DNA from: Desulfosporosinus sp.
Lineage (GTDB): Bacteria > Bacillota > Desulfitobacteriia > Desulfitobacteriales > Desulfitobacteriaceae
Direction: 5' to 3'
DNA: 50,251 bases
Assembly: GCA_003513495.1 (NCBI GenBank)
Contig: DOPM01000045.1
Coordinates: 1-50,251 of the forward strand
This document shows, piece by piece, positions 33,725-43,301 of this stretch (the first letter of the stretch is position 1; each line of letters starts with the position of its first letter). A program made the position numbers and the translations under genes. The notes under the pieces were generated by a model. That model saw only the letters and a list, made by a program, of their open reading frames with translations. It was not told the DNA's origin and searched no databases.

Positions 33725-36700
33725 TTAAGCATGAGCTGTTCCAATTGTTTCGAGCGAGTTTGGAAGCCCTGGTAAATCCATGCTCTTGAGAAGTTCCTTG
33801 GATAGGGTTATTTCCCGTCCTAGGGTAAATGAATAAAGTGTACCTTGTTCAACTTTAATTTTACTTAAGCGTTCTATTGCTTGGGCGTAGAGTGAGAGTT
33901 GAAGTGTATACCGTTCTTTCAAAATCTCCTCCGCTTTTAACTCACAATTTATTGGAAATGAATCTGTCTTATAATCCAGAATCTCTGCTTTTAGTTCCTG
34001 GGATGCGTCCTTGTAAAGAATAACAACATCGATGACGCCCTGGACTAAAACTTTTTTTATATCCTTAGAAGGCATTAGTAATGTAAAGGGCACTTCCCGT
34101 AGTAGTTGATCAGCGTTGAATAGGCGCTGGCCCAATGGTGTACTCAGAAAACAAATAATCTGTTCTGGTTGAATGACCCTCCTCTGCTCCTCGCTAAGTA
34201 TTTCCCAGTCCTCAAGTTTGTTTAAAAAGCAAGTAATTTTCTCATGCCGGTCACTATCAGTCAACTCTGCCCAATACGATGCTAATTCCTTAAACGGGAG
34301 GTGTTGCATGACTGTGTGCAAAGCGGCACCCCGTTCAGCGGCGGTCAGTGGCCTTGTAAGTTGTAGGAATTTTGGGCGTGTGATGGTATCACTCCCCCAA
34401 AGCGTCGGCCTTGAGGCTGTCTCCTCGTTTGCATGCCAGGAGTACTGACGCTTAAGCTCACTTACACTAGTTTTTGCCACCTGTTGAACTGACTTAAGGT
34501 GTGGATACTGCCAGCTTAATCGACGAGAGATCTCGGAATACCAGTGCTCAACTGTGTGATCTTTATAAGCATTGCCAACCTTAATCTGCTCTGCATTTTC
34601 TTCCGCATATGCCGAGAGAGATTCTTCATTGTTCTCACAGATTTTACTCCCCGGGCTTACTTCACTTTCCCTTATTAAGCTTTGGTGAAGATAGAGGTCC
34701 CATTTTGAACCCATATCTGGTAAGGCTACCTGAGAATTAGCTTCCCCAAAGAGTTGAGTTGAATGGCGAACTAAAGCAGGACCGATCCAATCAAGGAAGC
34801 ACTTGGCACTCCGAAGCTGCCCTTCCGGTAAGGCGATCTCTTTCCAATCTAAAGTACGTTGCCATTTTTGTAGTGTATTATCGAAATTTTCTAAGGTTCC
34901 GTAGAGATATAACCGTTCTTTAGCTCTTGTTAGGGCAACATAAAGGATACGCAACTCTTCTGCCAAAGCTTCTTGAGCCAATTGATGTTTAACCGCGTAT
35001 TGGATCAAGGAAGGGTAACGGACATTGTTATCCACATCGATGATCGGCATACCTATTCCCAAGTTTGAGTGTAGAAGCATCTTTCCCTTTAGGCTTTGGG
35101 AATTAAAGGGTCGCCCAAGACCAACAACGAAGACAATTGGAAACTCTAACCCTTTGCTGGCATGAACTGTGATCAAGCGAACGACCTCTTCATTTTCTCC
35201 TAGGGCTCGAGCGCTTCCCATATCTTTACCTTTTCCTTGGAAACGATCTAGAAAACGCAGAAATCGAAATAAGCCTCGGTACCTAGTAGCTTCAAAGTTA
35301 CGGGCACGATCATAGAGTACACGCAGGTTAGCCTGGCGCTGTACGCCGGCCGGCAAGGTGCCAACATAAGCTAAATAGCCGGTATCTTCATATAAAGACC
35401 AGATCAAATCAGCAAGAGATGTATGACGTGATCGTGTTCGCCAGGTGGTAAGGTTGGTCCAAAACACGGAAATTTTGTCCTTCAGCAACGGAGCAGACGA
35501 CAAGAGTTTTTGAGCATCCACAAGCTTTTTGGGCAGTGACTCCTCATACACACTTAAGATTCCTTTAAATTCGCTAACATCCTCTGGTACTTGATCCTCA
35601 AAACCAGCCCATACAGCTAAGGTTAGTGCTTCATAGAAGTCTCCTTCAGGGAGCATCATTCGAATTTTACCTAACTCACTCCCGTTTAGGCCTACCAGCG
35701 GAGAGCGTAGTACAGCGGCCAAAGGAATATCCAGGTGCGGGTTATCAATGATTTTAAGTAGAGACAAAACGGTCTCTACTTCACTGGCACCGAAGTATCC
35801 GCTGGTTGTTTCGGCATAAACCGGTATGTCTGCAGCTTGAAATTCTTCAACATAGATGGGGGCTGCTGCCGAATAGGAACGCATCAGGATGACAATATCT
35901 GAATACTGAACTGGGCGAAAGTTTGTGATAGTTTTGTCATAAATCTGAAACTCTGCTCCTTGAACAATGCGCTGGATCCGTTCGCTGACAAAACGTGCTT
36001 CAATTCGAACCTTATCGAGGTCTTCCGAGGATAGAGTGTCTTCAGCTCCAGAGGATAATTCCTCTTCAGAGTCATTCGTTCTTTCATCAGAATATGAGGA
36101 CAACTCACTTTTTATACGTTTAGGATCAATAAGGTGAACTTCAATTGGGCCTTCTGCAGTACGAATCTGATCCTGATCAGAAACGAAGGAAGCACCATAT
36201 TGCAAGGCGGCTTGATCATCATATGCGATTTCTCCTGCGTTCATGGTCATAATCTGACGAAAGAGAAAATTCACCCCTTCAACCACTTCAAGGCGACTTC
36301 GAAAATTTCGGTTTAGATCAATAACCATCTTCTTTATATCACTTTTCAGCTCTGGCTGCCAATGAGGAAGGGTATTGTATTTAGCGATGAATAAGTTAGG
36401 GTCTGCCATACGGAATCTGTAAATGCTTTGTTTGACATCTCCTACCATAAAGAGATTGGGAGATTCCCCTTGTCTAGATACCCGCTGTAAGATACGTTCT
36501 TGAACCGGATTAATGTCTTGATACTCGTCTACTAATACTTCCTCAAAGTACTCTTTTAATCCCTGGGCAATCAACGTAGCGTCTTCGTCGTTTTCTAGTA
36601 GTTGGAGAGCAAAGTGCTCAAGGTCAGTAAAATCCAAGATCGTTCGATGTCCTTTTGCGGCAGCATAGAGTTGAGAAAACTCACCTACTAAGTCACTAAG

Positions 36701-37777
36701 GGTTTGGATCATGGTTTCCATCTCACGTAGGGCTGGTAATTGCTGTTCAAGGGGATAGGTAAAGACCGCTTCTTTAAGGGAATTAAGTCTCTTTTTAGCA
36801 TCATCCCTCATTTTTTTGCATTCTTCTTGTAACCCTTTCCTAAAAGACTCATCAACTTCCACTTGCTCTATGGGAGCCGACTTTTGCTTGGCTGTCGATC
36901 GTATAGGCGGAAGCTTCGGAAACCTAATCACAGATTGATAATGAGCTTCGATTTGAGCCCAATCCCCTTGGTTTAATGCGTTACGTAAGGATTTAACTCG
37001 GTTAATATCCTCTTGTAACGTTTCTGCATAGGAAATTGGTCCCCCGGGACGTCCTGCGATTTCCTCAGCCTGTTCAAGTAAGTTTAGACTTTCACTTACA
37101 AGATCGGTTAATCCTTGACAAATTGCTCGACCCCATTCGCTTTGCATTAAAGATTCAATACTATCCCAGGCATAGGCTCGTTTTAAGGAATTTAGCCAAT
37201 TCTTTGGCTGGGGTTGACTATAGGCAAAGGTATAAAGACGCAAAACATGATCCATCAAGGGTTGATCATCACGATCCGTACCAAAGGCCTCAACAAGTTT
37301 AAGGAAGTTAGGATCTTCAAGGGCATACTTAGCTTCAAAAAGATCCTCAATAACATCCTGGCGTAAAAGGTCTGCCTCTGCTTGATCCGCAACTCGAAAC
37401 GCTGGATCAAGTTCTAGCTGGTAAAAGTACTTCCGGATTAACTCTAAGCAGAATGAATGCAAAGTAGTGATACTTGCCCGGTGAAGGAGGGTACGTTGGC
37501 TAATAAGACGTTCTATCTCCTTAGGTTCTTGTTCCTGAAATAAAGCTTCGTCTAAGGCCTTACCGATACGTTCTCGCATTTCGTTGGCCGCCGCTTTAGT
37601 GAAGGTAACCACAAGAAAACGGTCGACATCAACTGGGTGTTCGGCATCTGTGATTTGATGAATTAAGCGTTCTACGAGCACAGCGGTTTTACCTGAACCG
37701 GCTGCAGCGGCAACCAAAAGCTCCCCTCGCAACTGGATTGCGGCGCTCTGCTCCTTGGTCCATTTAGTTTTGCCCAC
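33725..37777 (-). CDS. addA: AddA: ATP-dependent helicase/nuclease subunit A
   Basis: The 1350-residue protein is a UvrD-type helicase with a RecB-like nuclease at its end. Visible are Walker A VAAAAGSGKTAVLVERLI (about 17-34), VVTFTKAAANEMRERI, motif II LVDEYQDINPVQ, VGDVKQSIYRFR, ITVHASKGLEFPIVF and LYVALTRAKERLYL. The nuclease has AEILDYKTDSF and QLSLYAQAI. With AddB it forms the Firmicute equivalent of RecBCD, resecting double-strand breaks and recognising Chi. Start ATG, preceded by AGGGAGG and lying inside the last codons of addB (14-base overlap). Standard length of 1200-1400. Confidence 0.95.
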   Translation of the reverse strand: MGKTKWTKEQSAAIQLRGELLVAAAAGSGKTAVLVERLIHQITDAEHPVDVDRFLVVTFTKAAANEMRERIGKALDEALFQEQEPKEIERLISQRTLLHRASITTLHSFCLELIRKYFYQLELDPAFRVADQAEADLLRQDVIEDLFEAKYALEDPNFLKLVEAFGTDRDDQPLMDHVLRLYTFAYSQPQPKNWLNSLKRAYAWDSIESLMQSEWGRAICQGLTDLVSESLNLLEQAEEIAGRPGGPISYAETLQEDINRVKSLRNALNQGDWAQIEAHYQSVIRFPKLPPIRSTAKQKSAPIEQVEVDESFRKGLQEECKKMRDDAKKRLNSLKEAVFTYPLEQQLPALREMETMIQTLSDLVGEFSQLYAAAKGHRTILDFTDLEHFALQLLENDEDATLIAQGLKEYFEEVLVDEYQDINPVQERILQRVSRQGESPNLFMVGDVKQSIYRFRMADPNLFIAKYNTLPHWQPELKSDIKKMVIDLNRNFRSRLEVVEGVNFLFRQIMTMNAGEIAYDDQAALQYGASFVSDQDQIRTAEGPIEVHLIDPKRIKSELSSYSDERTNDSEEELSSGAEDTLSSEDLDKVRIEARFVSERIQRIVQGAEFQIYDKTITNFRPVQYSDIVILMRSYSAAAPIYVEEFQAADIPVYAETTSGYFGASEVETVLSLLKIIDNPHLDIPLAAVLRSPLVGLNGSELGKIRMMLPEGDFYEALTLAVWAGFEDQVPEDVSEFKGILSVYEESLPKKLVDAQKLLSSAPLLKDKISVFWTNLTTWRTRSRHTSLADLIWSLYEDTGYLAYVGTLPAGVQRQANLRVLYDRARNFEATRYRGLFRFLRFLDRFQGKGKDMGSARALGENEEVVRLITVHASKGLEFPIVFVVGLGRPFNSQSLKGKMLLHSNLGIGMPIIDVDNNVRYPSLIQYAVKHQLAQEALAEELRILYVALTRAKERLYLYGTLENFDNTLQKWQRTLDWKEIALPEGQLRSAKCFLDWIGPALVRHSTQLFGEANSQVALPDMGSKWDLYLHQSLIRESEVSPGSKICENNEESLSAYAEENAEQIKVGNAYKDHTVEHWYSEISRRLSWQYPHLKSVQQVAKTSVSELKRQYSWHANEETASRPTLWGSDTITRPKFLQLTRPLTAAERGAALHTVMQHLPFKELASYWAELTDSDRHEKITCFLNKLEDWEILSEEQRRVIQPEQIICFLSTPLGQRLFNADQLLREVPFTLLMPSKDIKKVLVQGVIDVVILYKDASQELKAEILDYKTDSFPINCELKAEEILKERYTLQLSLYAQAIERLSKIKVEQGTLYSFTLGREITLSKELLKSMDLPGLPNSLETIGTAHA

Positions 37778-40700
37778 TCAGATCACCTCCCTCTTCTCCT
37801 AGCCAATTTAAGACTGGGTGGTTAGAATTCTTCGTTTCTGACAATCTGCTGGGGTTATCAAGGGTGTCGGCTTTTGCTGCTTCAAGGCGAGCCCAGACCT
37901 CCTCAGGTTTTAAGGCAGACAGGTTTCGATATTGGTTTTCGGGTAAGTAAGGGTCAAAGTGGCACACTGGCTTATATGCACAATACTGACATCCTGTACT
38001 CTTTCCTCGGCGATAAGGATAGAGGGAAATATTACCGTCCAATATCTCTTCACCCTTCTCTCGAAACCATTGATGAAGATAGCTATTAAGCAGAGTAAAT
38101 TGATCCTCTGTTAGTACATTTGCGCCTTTTGTAAAGGTGCCATCTTTTTTTAATTTAAGCCCTAGTAAATCAGATTGTCCTGACGAAAAGCTTGAATCCA
38201 TAGCTGCTAGGACTCTTGGATTAGCCAATAAATAACCGCTGACCTTCACAGCTTTGATCCGGTGCTGTTCCAGCTCTTCTGCATTAAGTGGGCTTTGTTC
38301 TTCAAGCTGGGGTTCTAGTACGGGGAAATATAGAAATCCTGCGGGAAATGTCTCTGGAAAGGCGGTTTTTTCAAGTTGGGTTTCTTCCATTGAGGGTAAA
38401 GCTGAGGTTGTATTTAACAGAACTTCTGCTCCCTGTAAAGCGACATTTAAATAAGTTAATAATTGTAGATTTAAGCCGTAATAAACCGAATCCAAGGATA
38501 AGGATAATTCACGGGATTTATAATCAAGAATCCGTAAATAGACCTGTCCATCTAAGAACGCGGCATCCACTCGATCAATTTGCCCGCTAAGAATTAGGGA
38601 ATCCTGCTCAGTTAACGGGATCTCGACTCCAGGGAGGGTTGAGTTGGGTCCAAAGCCTACTTCCAACTGAATGGGAATAAATACCCCTTTTCTAGCATGC
38701 TCACCTAAGACTCGTACAGCGTGATGAACTGTACGTTTAAGTTTGTAGGTTAAGTAACGGTTACGCGCACTGCTTAAAAGGATTTCATGCTGAAGTTTAG
38801 GGGCTAGTTGATCCGCCAGATCGTTGACGATTGCCCAGGATTCTTCCTTCGTTAATCTGCCCCAATCTAAACCCCGCGCTTTTAATTGAAGGGCAAAATC
38901 GTGCAAAAGAGTGTGGAAAAACTCTCCCATGTTAGGGCTTGATAGTTGATAAGTGGATCGTTCACGCAGCCTTAGACCGTAACGAGCATAATGTCCAAAG
39001 GGACACTTAGCGAATTGTTCCAAACGGGAAACACTGGCCATTAGGCGTTTACCGTATAACCGTCGGGCTAATGGACGTTGAAGGTTAACCTCTTGATTTT
39101 GGTTTAAAAGACTATCTTTTAGTTTCATAGTTTGATTTTGGAGAAGTGGATCTTCAATCAGCCATGTTTCAGCAGCTTTCCAAAGAGGAGAAAGTGTTTC
39201 ACCTTGGCGCAATATGCGGAGTTGTTCAGCATATCTTTGAAAAGCTGAATTTGGTTGACTAATTAGATCAATATCCTCCTGGTTTCCTAGGAAACACTCT
39301 ATAAGCATGGGGAAAAGATGTTTAAGTCGTGTGACAACAGGAGAAACTGTCAGCCCTTTCCCCTCTTCATCCGTCAGAGGGTAACATACCACAAGTTTCT
39401 CTACAGCGCGGGTAAGAGCGACATAGATAAAGAATTGTTCTTCAAACGTCTGAGACTTTCCCTTTGGAGCAAGAGCAACTCCGGCCTTCTCTAGCTGCTC
39501 CCTTTCCTCTGCGTCAAGTACACCATCATAAACAGGCCGAGCAGGAAGTATACCTTCATTTGCCCCTAAGAGAAAGAGAACCCGAACTTCAGGATTCCGG
39601 GAACGATCTAAAGATCCAACTAAAACTTGGTCGAGGCTAGGAGGGATCAAACCAAGCTCAATTCCTTCCAGGCCTGAGGAGAGGATTAAAGCATAGTCTA
39701 CAAGCTCTACACCCTCCTCTCCTAATCCAGCTACTATTTCATCTAAAACTTGGATGACGGATTCCCAGATTTGTTCGTGTAACCTAGCCTCGCTGAGAGC
39801 GCCCTCCTCTTGGGCCCTTTGCGACCACTTCTTTAAGGTTGATGGGACTTCGAGGCGTTCCAAAAAGGCATAGAGTGCTTCTGTAATTGTCCGTACCTTT
39901 AATGGGGTTTGACTTTCAGGTAAGACCCCATGAGTCAAAGGTACTATGTAGTCATAAACGGTCTGACGAGTGGAATTTAGTTCCGCTTGGAACTTGAGCT
40001 CTGTGGCACGTTGATCTTCAGTTTTTCCTAGAGACCATTGACGGTGGTAACGCCAAGGAACATTCCTAGTCCAACCCTCGCCGTGTATTCCATATTCAAG
40101 CACATAGTTTTCCAGGCGATCGACGGCATCTTTTTGCAGTGGGAAAAAGTCTGTTTTTAAGCAGCGAAAAAGCGGTTCATAACTCCAGTGACTATGCGCT
40201 ACTTCCAGAATGGATTGCAGTAATTCTATCAGTGGATGATGAAGGACTGAACGTTTATGATCTATAAAATGTGGGACTTCATAAGATGAAAACATTTGAG
40301 TAATCAGGTCATGATAACTATTGAGATCGCGAGTTGTTATAGCCATTTCATTCCAGCAAAGCCCTTCATCCCTTGCCAATCGCCGTAATTCCCGAGCAAC
40401 TCCTTCTACTTCGGCCCTCCGGTTGACTGCTGATAAGACTTGAATTCCTTCCATAGGAGTTCTGGATTCAAAAGACTGGAACACTTCGAAAGGAACAGTT
40501 GGATATGCAGCAAAATACTTCTCCAAATGCCAAAGCCATGGATGCTTGTAGCGTTTCGAACCTTCAAGCAGGGTAAAAGGGTGGATATTAGTACCTGTCT
40601 CTAGGGCAATACGTTGTAGGTCCTGGTATGTCTTCCAAGGGCCGGCAAACAACTCCTCCCCTGCTTTGAAAGCCCCAGATTCTAAATGACCCTCCCCAGT

Positions 40701-41402
40701 AAGATAGGTCGGATCTAGAGGGGAGGTTATAACGACTTCTTTAGCAGTTACAATTATGGCCTTCAGGACCTCTAATTCCTGAGGTGTAAATCCTGTAAAA
40801 CCGTCAACCCAGATTTTAGCTCCTTGGATAAGGGGGGCTAAAGGGATCTTATCTGCTAAAACTGATAGTTCATCATCAGGGTCAAGGATTTCTTGTCCCA
40901 GTGCTGCCTGAAATTCTTCATAGATTAAGGCCAGGTCTTCAAGCTTATCAAGTAGTAGACCGTTTGTCTGTTTAACCTTCCGTAAATCCTTCGGGGAGAT
41001 TCGGTAGGTTTTAAATTCTCCGATTGCTTGAGCTAGAAGTTCTGCCATACCCGATCTGGTAGCCGAGCGGGCAAATGCTTTCAATTCAAGACGATGCTTT
41101 AGGAGGATTCGACGTAAGAGCATCCGTTTACCAATTTTACCAATCAGGACTTTTTGCCCTCCACCGGTTTCTGAAAATACACGCCAACCTAGGCGCCGGA
41201 AACTTAGGACCTGTGCTCGTAAGCTACCTCCAAGATCTGGTGTATTGGCTAGTGCAACTTCTATCTGATAGGTTGCTTGTTCAGGGACTAGTAGAATCAG
41301 GGGTGCTCCCCATGGTTCCCTGCGAAGCTCACCTCGGATTTCGTCTAAACACAGCGTGCTCTTGCCGCTGCCTGCCCGACCAAAAACGAACCGGAAACCC
41401 AA
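37764..41402 (-). CDS. addB: AddB: ATP-dependent helicase/deoxyribonuclease subunit B
   Basis: The 1212-residue partner of AddA has Walker A FGRAGSGKSTLCLDEI (near 7-22), a degenerate helicase core, and a C-terminal RecB-type nuclease (LRILDYKSREL, then LNLQLLTYL). The four iron-sulfur cysteines are in place: one in RLEQFAKCPFGHYARYG and three in CQYCAYKPVC near the end, which staple the nuclease fold and DNA-end binding in B. subtilis AddB. TTG start 7 bases after GGGAGGGG. The addB-addA order and overlap are the normal Firmicute layout. Divergent from the deacetylase gene (112 bases). Confidence 0.95.
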   Translation of the reverse strand: MGFRFVFGRAGSGKSTLCLDEIRGELRREPWGAPLILLVPEQATYQIEVALANTPDLGGSLRAQVLSFRRLGWRVFSETGGGQKVLIGKIGKRMLLRRILLKHRLELKAFARSATRSGMAELLAQAIGEFKTYRISPKDLRKVKQTNGLLLDKLEDLALIYEEFQAALGQEILDPDDELSVLADKIPLAPLIQGAKIWVDGFTGFTPQELEVLKAIIVTAKEVVITSPLDPTYLTGEGHLESGAFKAGEELFAGPWKTYQDLQRIALETGTNIHPFTLLEGSKRYKHPWLWHLEKYFAAYPTVPFEVFQSFESRTPMEGIQVLSAVNRRAEVEGVARELRRLARDEGLCWNEMAITTRDLNSYHDLITQMFSSYEVPHFIDHKRSVLHHPLIELLQSILEVAHSHWSYEPLFRCLKTDFFPLQKDAVDRLENYVLEYGIHGEGWTRNVPWRYHRQWSLGKTEDQRATELKFQAELNSTRQTVYDYIVPLTHGVLPESQTPLKVRTITEALYAFLERLEVPSTLKKWSQRAQEEGALSEARLHEQIWESVIQVLDEIVAGLGEEGVELVDYALILSSGLEGIELGLIPPSLDQVLVGSLDRSRNPEVRVLFLLGANEGILPARPVYDGVLDAEEREQLEKAGVALAPKGKSQTFEEQFFIYVALTRAVEKLVVCYPLTDEEGKGLTVSPVVTRLKHLFPMLIECFLGNQEDIDLISQPNSAFQRYAEQLRILRQGETLSPLWKAAETWLIEDPLLQNQTMKLKDSLLNQNQEVNLQRPLARRLYGKRLMASVSRLEQFAKCPFGHYARYGLRLRERSTYQLSSPNMGEFFHTLLHDFALQLKARGLDWGRLTKEESWAIVNDLADQLAPKLQHEILLSSARNRYLTYKLKRTVHHAVRVLGEHARKGVFIPIQLEVGFGPNSTLPGVEIPLTEQDSLILSGQIDRVDAAFLDGQVYLRILDYKSRELSLSLDSVYYGLNLQLLTYLNVALQGAEVLLNTTSALPSMEETQLEKTAFPETFPAGFLYFPVLEPQLEEQSPLNAEELEQHRIKAVKVSGYLLANPRVLAAMDSSFSSGQSDLLGLKLKKDGTFTKGANVLTEDQFTLLNSYLHQWFREKGEEILDGNISLYPYRRGKSTGCQYCAYKPVCHFDPYLPENQYRNLSALKPEEVWARLEAAKADTLDNPSRLSETKNSNHPVLNWLGEEGGDLSGQN

Positions 41403-41514
41403 ACAAATCCCCTCCCTAGTAAGAGTAAAACACGTTGTTCTATAAGTTTAATAGCCTAAGCAGGCATGTAACAAGTTGTTTATCAATAGGTATATAGAAG
41501 CAACTTGGGGGTGA

Positions 41515-42249
41515 ATGACATTGCGTATTATTATATTGTCTCGGCGTAAGCTTTTTTTAACGTTTTTGTTTCTATTTACTGTAGGAGGATTTTTTGCAAT
41601 TTCTCAACGTTCAATGACAACAATCCCTTCACTGGTTAAGACTCCGGGCACTTACTATATGGTGAATACACAGCAAAAAGTCGTAGCATTAACCTTTGAT
41701 GATGGACCTGATCCCGTTGATACACCGGCTATTCTGGATATTCTCAAAGCAAAGGAAGTAAGGGCCACCTTCTTTGTTTTAGGAAAGGCGGCACAATCTA
41801 ACCAATACCTATTAAAACGTCTAGCCAAAGAAGGGCATGAAATTGGAAATCATGGTTTTAGCCATGATTATCAGCAACGCCGTTTAGTTGAAGAAATGAA
41901 TCAAACTAATGAAGTGGTCTTTGCGGCAACTGGCAACCATACCTATTTCTATCGCCCTCCAGGCGGGTTTGTTTCCAAAAGCCAACTAGAAAAAACCAAA
42001 AGCAATGGGCATGTAGTAGCGCTTTGGAGTGTTGATAGCAAAGATTGGCGAAATCCCGGAGTTAAACAAATTGTCAACAACGTTATGAAAAATGTATTTC
42101 CTGGCTCAATTATCCTTATGCATGACGGCGGTTATCAACGTACTCAAACCGTAAAGTCCTTGGGATCCATTATTGATGCTCTAAAAGAACGTGGGTATCG
42201 CTTAGCTACCTTGAGTGAGCTTAGAATGTTGGATTCTGATACAAAGTGA
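41515..42249 (+). CDS. Polysaccharide deacetylase (NodB family, PdaB-like)
   Basis: The 244-residue protein has an N-terminal basic stretch and one membrane anchor (LFLTFLFLFTVGGFFAIS, about 13-30), then a NodB homology domain outside the membrane. Motif 1 is VVALTFDDGPDP (about 56-67; Asp pair), motif 2 GHEIGNHGFSHDY (two His that hold the metal), motif 3 YRPPGG, then WSVDSKDW and the last His in LMHDGG. All catalytic residues seem present. It resembles PdaB, a sporulation-linked deacetylase, but other cell-wall deacetylases have the same layout, so substrate is open. The ATG at 41515 is only 3 bases from GGGGG, and a TTG two codons later may be the real start. Its end is 4 bases from the convergent yitT-type gene. 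Confidence 0.9.
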   Translation: MTLRIIILSRRKLFLTFLFLFTVGGFFAISQRSMTTIPSLVKTPGTYYMVNTQQKVVALTFDDGPDPVDTPAILDILKAKEVRATFFVLGKAAQSNQYLLKRLAKEGHEIGNHGFSHDYQQRRLVEEMNQTNEVVFAATGNHTYFYRPPGGFVSKSQLEKTKSNGHVVALWSVDSKDWRNPGVKQIVNNVMKNVFPGSIILMHDGGYQRTQTVKSLGSIIDALKERGYRLATLSELRMLDSDTK

Positions 42250-42253
42250 TAGG

Positions 42254-43105
42254 TTATTCCTCATTCGAAATAAACCCACTGCCAAACACTTCCCCAGCAT
42301 TTTGGATAATTATGAAGGCATGGGGGTCTATTTCCCGTACGGCTCTTTTTAGACGGCCAATCTCAGGCAAACTAACAACACAGATAATAATATCTTTTGC
42401 CTCGCAAGAGTAAGCTCCTCTACCATGTAAAAACGTTGCACCCCGGCCAAGATCTATCATGATACGATCAACAAGTTCTTTGGATCGATCGGAAATAATA
42501 GTGATCGACTTGGCTGGAACACCGCTCTGGATGAGATCCAGAACCCGACCAAAGACGAAAATCATAACTAAGGTATAGAGTGCCGCTTTTGGACCAAGGA
42601 CAGCCCAAGATATCAGGATAATGACACCGTTAATTGCAAGAGCGGATGTACCCATGGGCACACCATACTTCTTTTGAATGACTTTAGAAACAATGTCAGT
42701 TCCGCCCAGGCTCCCACCAAAATGAAATACAACTGCTGTAGCAAATCCAAAAATGACTCCTCCATACAGAGCTCCTAAAAAAACATCATCAAAATCAAAA
42801 GGTTTAACACCGCTGAATACATCCAAGAAAATCGAGAGTATTACCAAGCCCCATATGGTTTTAAAGACGAACCGTTTATCAACCTCTCGCCAACCCAAAA
42901 CGAATAAGGGTACATTCAACAGAAATGTCATAACTCCAATCGGAAGATCCAAGGTGTAGTATAGTAGTAAAGCAATCCCACCAACTCCACCTGACCCTAA
43001 ACCAGAGTAAACAATAAAACCCTGAATTCCGTATGCAGCAAGGATGGCTCCGGCAGCAATCCCTATAATCCCTCCAATAAATTTCGTACGCTCTGTGAGC
43101 TTCAA
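42254..43105 (-). CDS. YitT family membrane protein (DUF161-DUF2179)
   Basis: The 283-residue protein has six hydrophobic segments in the first 200 residues, with the family hallmarks VYSGLGSGGVGGIALLL (about 32-48) and VFHFGGSLGGTDIVSKVI (about 123-140), two related half-repeats. The C-terminal cytoplasmic domain DUF2179 follows: AKSITIISDRSKELVDRIM, GATFLHGRGAYS and VREIDPHAFIIIQNAGEVFG. The function of YitT proteins is unsettled. Start ATG after AAGGGGG. Alone on its strand, convergent with the deacetylase gene. Confidence 0.93.
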   Translation of the reverse strand: MKLTERTKFIGGIIGIAAGAILAAYGIQGFIVYSGLGSGGVGGIALLLYYTLDLPIGVMTFLLNVPLFVLGWREVDKRFVFKTIWGLVILSIFLDVFSGVKPFDFDDVFLGALYGGVIFGFATAVVFHFGGSLGGTDIVSKVIQKKYGVPMGTSALAINGVIILISWAVLGPKAALYTLVMIFVFGRVLDLIQSGVPAKSITIISDRSKELVDRIMIDLGRGATFLHGRGAYSCEAKDIIICVVSLPEIGRLKRAVREIDPHAFIIIQNAGEVFGSGFISNEE

Positions 43106-43239
43106 CTAAATTCCCCCTTAACTTATGGATGAAGATTATATTTATTTATTATATCGACATAAAACGTATACGTAAAGTCAAGCACATTTTCAATTCATTA
43201 GTGGTGCCGCGAAGCGGCATAGGGGTCTGAAGTACGAAG

Positions 43240-43276
43240 AAAGCCTAGACCAGCTTGAATTGTAGGTCTAGGCTTT
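43240..43276 (-). terminator. Terminator of the sigma factor/DUF4349 operon
   Basis: AAAGCCTAGACC (43240-43251) and GGTCTAGGCTTT (43265-43276) form a perfect 12-bp stem with a 13-base loop, ending on the minus strand in TTTCTTCG. The loop is long and the T-tract short, but the position 26 bases after the DUF4349 stop fits. A second hairpin, TGCCGC-GAA-GCGGCA, lies at 43205-43219. Confidence 0.7.
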
Positions 43277-43301
43277 CATTAGTTAAAGTTGGTTACGGTT
43301 T

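Noticed and set aside
43199..43225. GTGGTGCCGCGAAGCGGCA, looks a little like a T-box antiterminator motif
   Set aside because: There is no specifier stem, no conserved TGGNACCGCG and no aminoacyl or amino-acid gene downstream; it is only a small hairpin.
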